In this document: piece by piece, positions 56,618 to 64,000 of the stretch | How the letters are laid out: each line of letters begins with the position of its first letter | Position numbering within the stretch: position 1 is the first letter of the stretch | Assembly: GCA_020740775.1 (NCBI GenBank) | Contig: JAHEWK010000001.1 | Location: 1-64,000, forward strand | Reading direction: 5' to 3' | Origin: Ilyonectria destructans | Lineage: Eukaryota; Ascomycota; Sordariomycetes; Hypocreales; Nectriaceae | Length of the DNA stretch: 64,000 bases | Made by a program: the position numbers and the translations under genes | Notes under the pieces: model-generated | Databases searched by the model: none | What the model was told of the DNA's origin: nothing | What the model saw: the letters and a program-made list of their open reading frames with translations, nothing else

Positions 56618-58095
56618 ATGACGACGGCTCCGGCATATGTCGAAGGCCCGAAAACCCTGCGCTCTGGATCAAGACCCTTGGCACGCTCCTCGATGAGCAG
56701 GCAGCTCGTTTAGAGGATCGACCTGCCCTCTTGGTGCCATGGAAGTCCATCCGCTTGTCGTTTCGCCAATTAGCAGAGCGAAGTAAGCTTATCGCCAAAG
56801 CTCTGTTGCAATTAGGATTACACCATGGCGATTCTATGGGAATCATGGCGGGAAACTGCTCCAAGTATATCGAAGTCTTTCTCGGCGGAGCGCGCATTGG
56901 ATGCCCCGTGGTCGTTTTAAACAACACTTATACTCCAGAGGAGCTCCTAAATGCCGCAACCATAAGTTGTAAGTACCTTGCTCTATTTAGAAAGACGCGC
57001 ACACCTTGCGGGTACAGGTGCTCACGAGTCTGAAGCTTGCAAGGTCATATTTATCGCCTCCAATATCGGCACGCGAAGCCTTGCGGGTCATATCGACATT
57101 CTCCGTGGACAGAACCATCCGAATCACAAGCTTTCTGAGCTCCGAGGTCTTGTATCCCTTGCAAATAGCCAGTTCGACAGCAAAGGAGTCGAAATACAAT
57201 CGTACGCCGAGCTGAAGACAAACGCGGCCTCTGGTACTCTCACTGACGAGATGCTGCGACGTGCGGAGGCTCGAGTGTCCCCCACGGATGTACTAAACCT
57301 CCAATTTACTTCAGGGGAGGTTATCTGAAGAAAATACGGCGGAGAAACTGATATTGATACTTTGATAAGGTACTACCGGCGCTCCAAAGGCAGCCATGTT
57401 GACGCACACGTAGGTATTCCCGTGACTTGGACATGCAAGCTAGGCTAGATAACTCATGTTATACAGAAACCTCATCAACAACGGCCGGTGGATTGGGAAC
57501 GCGCTGCGTTTAACTCCCGACGATGTTGTCTGCTGCCCCCCGCCTCTATTCCACTGCCTCGGGCTTGTAATAGGGTTTCTTGGATCGCTCAGCTGCGGCA
57601 CTGCTATCGTGTTTCCCTCGGACAGCTTTGACGCAAAAATGGTTGTGGATGCCATCATCAGTGAAGATACCACCGTTCTCCTCGGCGTCCCGACCATGTT
57701 CGTGGCTGAGCTAGAAGTTATAGCCAAGACTGGCCAGAGGCCTCGTCGGCTCAGAACCGGGCTCTCTGCAGGAGCTGCGGTATCAGCCGCACTGATGGAA
57801 AATGTGTGTGAGAAAATGGGGCCAAGCAAGATCCTCAACGCCTATGGCATGACAGAGACGAGTCCCATCACATTCATGACATCACTGGACGATTCAGATG
57901 ATAAGGGAAAAACCCTTGGCAGGGCGATGCCTCACAGTGCAGCCAAAGTCATCGATTCCAATGGAAACATCGTGGCCCGAGGACAGCAGGGCGAGCTTTG
58001 CACGAGCGGATACTCTTTGCAAAAAGGGCTACTGGAGAAACGAGGAGAAGACACGCGAGGTCATGAAGCGTGACGAGCACTGGGGGGTTCTGGGC
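56618..58095 (+). pseudogene. AMP-forming acyl-CoA synthetase, frameshifted and 3'-truncated
   Basis: Start MTTAPAYVEGP at 56618; a one-base change at the A run 56651-56654 moves to the frame with WIKTLGTLLDEQAARLEDRP. Introns are 56969-57017 and 57410-57466, and one near 57330-57361 has no clean junction. Domain order: KALLQLGLHHGDSMGIMAGN, NNTYTPEELL, VLNLQFTSG plus TTGAPKAAMLTH (P-loop, interrupted by the intron or damage), PPPLFHCLGLV, LNAYGMTETSPIT (A5 motif). The frame shifts again at the A run 58021-58025 (SGYSLQKG then YWRNEEKTREVMKRDEH) and homology stops near 58095. The A8 and C-terminal lid with catalytic Lys are missing. It would activate an organic acid to its CoA ester. Confidence 0.8.
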
Positions 58096-58278
58096 GCCAT
58101 GGAAACCTGTGGGGTGGGGTGGGGTGTGACACTGGAATTGCGTACCCATGTAGAGGCTGTCGAAGCCGACTTCCAGAGCGACACGGGCGGAGAAACCATC
58201 ATATACACCAAGGCAAAGGACGAAAGACTCGGGATCCTCGAGGAGGCGTCGGAGCCTGGTTGCAGCGGCCATTTTCAT
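58096..58278 (-). pseudogene. Isocitrate lyase/PEP mutase family gene, first exon only
   Basis: From the ATG at 58278: MKMAAATRLRRLLEDPESF, then CLGVYDGFSARVALEVGFDS and LYM, the conserved N-terminal strand and helix of the ICL/PEP-mutase superfamily (2-methylisocitrate lyase, oxaloacetate hydrolase and relatives). A GTACGC donor follows at 58145 and a C-rich tract with CCCACAG, but beyond it the sequence is ligase sequence on the other strand, so the rest of the barrel, including the KKCGH-type active site, is gone. Start and splice are clear; specificity cannot be told. Confidence 0.7.
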
Positions 58279-60517
58279 TCGAGAACTGTACGTGGGCAAG
58301 TGTCTGAATCGTTTTCCGGTGAGACCAGAGCTATCACTCTACCATGCCCCACCACCCTTTCGCTAACACCACCCTTTCGCTAACCAAATTGAGGCTATCT
58401 CCACCAAAAAACCGGTTTTTCAACCCTCACGGGTTATAATCAATTTTAATAATATAAATATAAAAGAAATATCATTTGATAGAGAATTGAAGAATTTATG
58501 TACTTTGAGGTCTTTTAACCAGCCGCCCGGATCGGGTGGTGCGCTGAGGAGATTCAGTTTCCTCCCTGACTACAATAACTGAAGCAGCCTCCGCCTCTGA
58601 GACTGAATCCTCCGAAGAGTCAGATTCCACCACAACAGCGTTTATTTCGCTTCCTTTTTCGGGAATATCCTCCGCAGCAGCTAGAGCTTCACTAAGACTC
58701 ATAAAACGCCTATTGGGATTAGAAATAGCCTTCCTCTTTTTCCCTCTCTTTAAACGGGCCAGTTCCTCCTTCAGACTAGCAATTTCCACGGCATGCAACG
58801 CCAACGTCTGTTGCTGAGCCTTAAAGCCTTTGGCTATTACGGCATATTGCCTCCGCGTATTTAGTGATTTATTTAGGCTAAGATCACGAATATAACGACT
58901 GGTCTTTAGTGTATTATCTGAGCTAAAATAAGGCGCCTTCTCTAGAGTCGCCTTTAGACTGCTATATAGCTTGTCCTCTTGGATCTCTGGATGCTACAAT
59001 GCTTTTTCTTGTGAGATTGGCTAATTTCCTATTACTCTCCAGCCGGAGAGTATATTCTTCTTTGTCATTCCCACTTTACGAGCTCTGGCGTAGGCTCTAA
59101 TAAAGTTGACCTTATCCACCGGCGTAGAATCAGTTAGGGAAGCGAACTTTTCTAACTCTTGTCGATATGCAGCCTTAGAGGTATTAAATACTCTATTATC
59201 TAATAGTTGGAGGCTATAAGAGTAGTATGCTGGAAGGTAGCAATAATAAATATTATTTAAAAAGTATATAGCTATCTATTCATCCTTCTCCCGATTAGTA
59301 GTAATCCCTAATGAAATAAATAAAGAATATACTATTATATAACTCCTATAGCCGTCTAGAATAATTAATCTAGTATCTAACTTATCAGCAGGCTTAATTT
59401 GAGGTAAATAGACTCTTTTAAGCTACTTAATACCAATATAGTTATCTATCTACCCATTAGGTGAAGTTATATAGTACCAATCAGATATCTTCTTAAATTT
59501 CTTAAGGAACTACTGCTATTAGAGTTTATTTTCTTTAAATATAATTTCAGGAGTTAAAATACAGCTATTAGCAGTAATAGCCTTAATAAATAAAATCCAA
59601 CTTTATATCTATAGTCCTTTAAGAAGAGCCTTTCGCTTTAAGTCTGCACTTCTAATTACCAGACTATCCAGGCCCAGCAAGAGAAGTTTAGTTAATTAGA
59701 TTTTAAATAGAGAGGGAATAAAGAGATAGAGGCTTACTAAAACCGATTATAATACCGCCTTTATTAAAGTTAATAGTATTCTCAGGCTTAATCTATCTAT
59801 ACTCCTTCTCCCTGATATTAAAGAATTAATAGACTGCCTTAGGCATAAAGAGTTAAATCTATTAGCTTTTTAATATCTCCCAATCTTAATCTTAAGCTCT
59901 AAATAGTATTAAATAAATCTAGCTATCTAATTATATCCTAATATTAGTTATTTACTTTATTAATTCAATATAGTAAAAATACAGACGCAAATTTAACTGT
60001 AAGATAGAGTATATCCTAAAGCCTTTTAATAAAGAATCCAAAAGGCTAATTTATCTTCCTAATACTTAAATAGATATTATCCAGACTGAATTTATTTATT
60101 TACAGCCAACTAACCACTAAATCTGTCGGAAAGAGTCCTTTATAGCACTCCCCACTTCTAAGCTAATTGGAACTATAAAAGGCCGCTATCTGTAATATCC
60201 AATATAGCCTCAGCTATATCGTCTTCTGTATATTTCCAGCAAGGCCGTAATAAAGGCATTTTTATTGCGTTGTGAAAAACTAATATAAAAAGAAGTAGAA
60301 AGGAGCAGTAAGAAATTCAATGCCCGATTTAGTGACTTTACAGTATAGAGATCTGCATATATCATATACCCTATGCAGCTGCACGAGACTATAAAAATAA
60401 ACTCTATTCAATTCTCTATCGATAAGAAGCAACCGCTTACAAATAACTTCTATTTTAGTTAAATTCCGTATAAGTGAAATAGTTGAGTTTTATATGGCAC
60501 GTGGCTATTTTTGGTTA

Positions 60518-62744
60518 CCATCCCCCACCACTTAAAGAATCACACCACTTAAAGCATAACACAAAAAATCATTGCCCCATACAAAATCCAATATTTGATA
60601 CACGCAGAAACCAACCACCTTATCCATTAAAAATAAAGCCACTCAGCTGTTCTATAGAGAATTACTTGAATTTTACTCTCTGCGTGGTTTTTTGACCTCC
60701 CGACCGCTCTGTGTGCGCTGGCAGTACTTTATTACGACTATAAAATCCTCACTTTCGTCCTCTGACCTGACACCCACCTCAATTACCGACTCAACCTCCT
60801 TATCTACACCCACCTCTATTTCTGCCTCCTTTAAGTTATGAAGAGCTTCTCCAGCCGCTAGAACCTCCGCTAGAGCCATAAATCGTCGGTTTGGGTTCGG
60901 TACCGCCTTTCTTTTCTTCTCTCGCCGCACCTGGGCCATCTGCTCTTCGAGGCCAGTAATCCGCGCATTCTGAACGGCCACCTTAATCTCTAAAGCTTCT
61001 AACCCTTTTGTGATCTTACTGTACTTCCGCCTGGTCGGTCGGCTTCGGTGTTTGGCTATATCCCTCACTTGCCGGCTCGTTTTCGGCGTATTATCTGAGT
61101 GCAGTGGAGGAGGACTTGGTGTCTTGAACTGTTCTAGCAGTTTTTCTTTGTCCGGTTGAATTTCTGGATGTATTAGAGCTTTGTGACGGTTGATAGGCCA
61201 ATTTCCAGTAAATCTCCAGCCGGATAAGATAATCTCCTTCCTTATGCCCGCCTCCCTGGCTTTTGTATATGCCCGAATAAAGCTGACTTTGTTAACTGGC
61301 GCAGAATCGGTCAAACTAACTAGCTTTTGGAGTTCTTTCCGATACGCACCTTTCATGACATTAAAAATTCCATTATCTAACGGTTGCAAACTATAGGAAC
61401 AATGTGCTGGTAGGTAATAGCAGTAGATATTGTTCAGAAAGTATATGGCCATCTACTCGTCCTGACTGCTCGTTAGCAACCCTATAGCGGGTGACTCCGC
61501 GGCGAAAATACCAAAAGGCTCACCTGCGTATGGCTCCCGTGACCGTCAAGGATAATAAGTCTCGCATCTGATGCATCACAAGGCTCTGTTTGAGGTAGAT
61601 AAACGTCCTTCAACCACTCGAGAGCTATATGGTTGTCGGTCCAGCCATTCGGGGATGTAATGTAGTGCCAGTCCGCTATCAATTCGAATTCATTAATAAA
61701 CTACTGCTTCTGCAGCTCTTTTCCTTTAAAGATAATTCCGGGTTTTAAAGTACGGCCAGTTGCGGTAACAGCCTCAATAAATAAAGTCCAGATGCGCGAC
61801 TGGACACCTTTTAATAACGCCTCCTTCTTCGGGTCGGAACTCCCGATTATAAGGCTGTCCAAGCCTTATAGACAACCAATTAGTAATAACCTATAAAAAC
61901 CCATAGGGAACTTGTAGAGGACTTACCGAAACCCACCATTATGCCGCCCTCGTCCATATTAACTGTATTCTCAGGCTTAATCCAGCTATATTTATTCTCC
62001 CGGATATTGAAGTACTAATTGACCGCCTTTAGAGTAAATCTATTAGATCTAGCGGCTTCCTAGCGTTTTTCAAGCTTAGTAGATAGTTTTAAATAATACT
62101 TAATAAACTTAGTAGTCCAGTTTTAACCCAATAGCTTATTATCTCCCTGTTGACGGAGGAGGGCTTTAACGCAGCTTCGAAGTTGGCTATACGTGAGAGT
62201 GTAGCCTAGGGACTCCTGCTGCAGAAGCCAATGAATAAGGCAGTCTTCTTGACTTATAGAAATATATTGGTGAGGGTGGGTAGACCCTTTCCTGCTCTTC
62301 TGGCCAAAAAGTCTTTTTAAGAGGACTGGTTGAGGCACTCCGCACTTATCGGAGGCCTGGTATTGTGATAGAGAACCGTCAGTAATATCAAATATAGTAT
62401 CAATAACGTCTTTTTCGGTATAAATATAGCGACCCATTTTGGCGATATTTTACGCATATAAACTACATAGAGAGTCTTCTTAACTTTATAGAAGTCAAAG
62501 GATAAGAAAGCGAGAAATATAAATTTTTCAATATCTTAAAACCCCCATAATACGCACAAAGTCGGAAGAAAAATAGCCCAGGGGTAAGATACCACGTAAA
62601 AGATAATACACTACAGTCTTTTTTTTTCGCGAATAGCTTCATTATGCCAAAATGCGGTGCAAATAAAACGGTAGGGTTTATATAGGGCGATGATTTTTTG
62701 TGCTATGCTTTAAGTGGTGTGATTCTTTAAGTGGTGGGGGATGT
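60518..62744 (-). mobile_element. Pogo/Fot1-type element 2, nested in element 1
   Basis: TIRs start CATCCCCCACCACTTAAAGA (left, 60519) with an inverted copy ending near 62744, both next to TA; the repeats run inward for 50 bp or more (ACACCACTTAAAGCATA, CACAAAAAATCAT). The minus strand encodes a transposase: psq-type HTH region from 62437 (MGRYIYTEKDVIDTIFDITD), a CENPB-type region, VNMDEGGIMVGFG (first Asp), GWTDNHIALEWLKDV, LIILDGHGSH (second Asp) with an intron at about 61534-61455, then MAIYFLNNIYCYYLP, SYSLQPLDNGIF (third Asp) and a long basic coiled-coil C-terminus ending at 60673. A few stops and gaps remain; this copy is less decayed than element 1. Confidence 0.85.
60673..61452 (-). 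pseudogene. Element 2 transposase, C-terminal exon
   Basis: The longest intact piece, 259 codons. It begins at MAIYFLNNIYCYYLP, after an intron following LDGHGSHTQ, and holds LQPLDNGIFNVMKGAYRKEL (third Asp of the DDD triad), SGWRFTGNWPINRHKAL (the region after the catalytic core) and a charged C-terminal tail rich in Glu, Arg and Val. The upstream exons contain stops (for example after GDNKLLG near 62125), so the full transposase is not intact. Confidence 0.7.
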
Positions 62745-62770
62745 TAGCGAAAGGGTGGTGGGGCATGGTA

Positions 62771-63536
62771 TTCTATCGAGATGACTATATATACAGCTGA
62801 CGGGTCGCCGTGGGGTGCATACCTGACATTATCCGGAAGGCTGTACCACTACCGATACCGAAGCGGAGGATTGTGGGCATGGCTGTGTTGTGGTAGCCGA
62901 TTCAAAATCCATTGTCGCACCTCCCCACCTTCGGTTATATGAAGCCCGGGCTCAATAATCCCGATCAGCCGGCTCCAGGCGGCTATTGCCGTCTAGGTTC
63001 GGACCAACAGTTTAGAGTGATACAGGCTGTGGCGAGACAACCCCAGTACGTACCAACGTCACCTGGGAGAACCAAGCGGGTGGTTGCAAGCCCCTTCGAG
63101 ACAAGAATAGTTGATAAGACGAGGAGGGCTTGCTTTCAAATCCGAAACAATCAAACTCGGTCGATGCATCTGGAGGCAAGGTAGAACAAACCTCGGCTTA
63201 GACTAGGTTTTATAGTGTCCAGATTGTCCTCCTCAAATGATGTCAAGTATCAATACGGAGTAGCCATGACCTCATAATTGAGCGTACTGTATCGGTGTGC
63301 GTACAAAGACATAAATCATCCGTCAGTGAGTGGTTGGCTGCGTCCGAGAGCTGGCTCTTTCCGTGGGTTCTCGGCCTCCCGATTCCGCTTAGCCTCGGCT
63401 CCTTCCATGATTAGAGCACAGTCCTACAAGCTAGGGAAGTCTCCAAGAGCTGGAACGACGCTCCTCGCCTTGGCCACCTTTGCCTTTACGCCAAGTGTAT
63501 CGCATCTAGTCACCAAATCATCCTCGTCAAATCGAC
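62771..63536. other. Upstream region of the Zn2Cys6 gene
   Basis: Non-coding by eye; the plus frame at 62912-63184 has no family features. Likely promoter of the regulator gene and right flank of the nested transposons. Confidence 0.4.
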
Positions 63537-64000
63537 ATGAGCAGCCTTCCATCCCCTCCGCGATGCCGCGCGAAACGGGCATGTCGGCGCTGCAATTCCC
63601 GCCGAGTCAAGTGCAATGTCATGAGCACAAGTCCTTGCGACAACTGCGCCAAGGCAAACGTTCCCTGCGAGGTCCTGGAGTCCCGGAGAGGGAAGCATGC
63701 TCGCGGCAACCATGCAGGACGAGAAAGCCAAAGCACCAATACTCAGGCCAATATCAATGTCGGGGGAGTCGATGGGTCAATGGCACTGCCACTGCTCAAC
63801 GACGGCCGCGAGACTGGCCAAGAGACAAGCCATCATTCTCGCGAAGAGGCCCAATCTCGCTCCTGTGCCGCCACTGTCGATCAAAGCTCAAATACATCGG
63901 GTTCACGCCGCTCCGCCATGAGCGAGACTTCGCCCGCCGCCGACCAGGAAAACCGAGGCGAACAAGGCGAACAAGGCGAAGGGGGGGAGCTGTTCTTGGG
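63537..64000 (+). CDS. Zn2Cys6 transcription factor, N-terminal part (runs off the window)
   Basis: ATG at 63537 (MSSLPSPPRCRAKRA). The binuclear zinc cluster follows: C-x2-C-x6-C-x7-C-x2-C-x6-C, beginning ACRRCNSRRVKCN and then PCDNCAKANVPC. A basic stretch (ESRRGKHARGNHAGR) and a Ser/Asn/Glu-rich disordered linker follow, with GEQGEQGEGG at the edge. No stop before 64000, so the dimerisation and fungal-specific TF domains lie beyond. Such regulators often control neighbouring pathway genes; here the catabolic cluster is separated from it by 4.4 kb of nested transposons. Control of the cluster is an inference. Confidence 0.85.
   Translation, partial: MSSLPSPPRCRAKRACRRCNSRRVKCNVMSTSPCDNCAKANVPCEVLESRRGKHARGNHAGRESQSTNTQANINVGGVDGSMALPLLNDGRETGQETSHHSREEAQSRSCAATVDQSSNTSGSRRSAMSETSPAADQENRGEQGEQGEGGELFL

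Larger units (their letters stand above)
58342..62768 (-). mobile_element. Pogo/Fot1-type element 1, interrupted by element 2 in its right TIR
   Basis: The left end (58342) starts CCATGCCCCACCACCCTTTCGC after TA; the right end (to 62768) is its inverted copy before TA. Only about 24 bp of the right TIR lie right of element 2; its continuation (AACCAAA in inverted orientation) lies at 60517 leftwards. The left TIR contains a direct duplication of the 17-bp ACCACCCTTTCGCTAAC. The minus strand carries a decayed transposase with many stops; the preserved C-terminus at 58804-58496 (KRKAISNPNRRFMSLSEAL) resembles that of element 2. Target: about 60 bp upstream of the ATG of the ICL-family fragment. 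Confidence 0.8.

Noticed and set aside
63510..63739. Minus-strand frames over the regulator start
   Set aside because: Antisense to the Zn2Cys6 cluster, whose Cys spacing is decisive.

Overview
The window looks like a repeat-rich, accessory stretch of a filamentous ascomycete (Pezizomycotina) genome. Genes carry short introns of about 50-90 nt with GT..AG borders, fungal families recur (Zn2Cys6 regulator, DUF6594, F-box, P450, NmrA and kievitone-hydratase types), and the transposons carry many CAG/CAA to TAG/TAA type stops in AT-enriched sequence, as expected from repeat-induced point mutation (RIP). A hypocrealean origin is only a guess.

Layout. 0-11 kb: a truncated LTR, a decayed TPR/MYND-like pseudogene, two divergent related one-finger C2H2 genes that share an intron position (4.7-5.9 kb), a four-exon DUF6594 membrane protein gene, a block of G/C palindromes and a 52-bp minisatellite, and a two-exon ETX/MTX2 (aerolysin-fold) protein gene. 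11-29 kb: a transposon graveyard. It holds a solo LTR, a decayed LINE interrupted by an LTR-like insert, a 2.9-kb Fot1/pogo element with 76-bp terminal inverted repeats (TIRs), retroelement remnants, a cysteine-rich ORF, about 60 copies of TAAA, a direct/inverted AT-rich array, and a Tc1-like transposase split by a solo LTR with a perfect 5-bp target duplication. 29-40 kb: an F-box protein gene and remnants of secondary-metabolism-type genes (kievitone-hydratase family, NmrA fragment, intact SDR, P450 with one frameshift). 40-46 kb: a decayed Crypton-like (CBF3-D2/GCR1_C) element, a foldback MITE, a complete Tc1/mariner element with a frameshifted transposase, and LINE ORF1 and hAT fragments.

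47-58 kb: a compact catabolic cluster. It contains a 3-hydroxyisobutyrate-dehydrogenase-like enzyme, an FMN-dependent 2-hydroxyacid oxidase/lactate monooxygenase-like enzyme, two enoyl-CoA hydratases (one broken), an aldehyde dehydrogenase, an acyl-CoA ligase (broken), and the first exon of an isocitrate-lyase/PEP-mutase family gene. The logic suggests CoA activation of an organic acid, hydration or cleavage by crotonases, aldehyde oxidation and hydroxyacid oxidation. The substrate is unknown. The ligase (+) and lyase (-) are convergent and both lose their 3' ends at one junction near 58.1 kb. A pogo element, itself invaded by a second pogo element in its right TIR, sits just upstream of the lyase fragment. 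A Zn2Cys6 regulator runs off the right edge.

No tRNA, rRNA or CRISPR array was seen. All functional calls rest on family recognition by eye.
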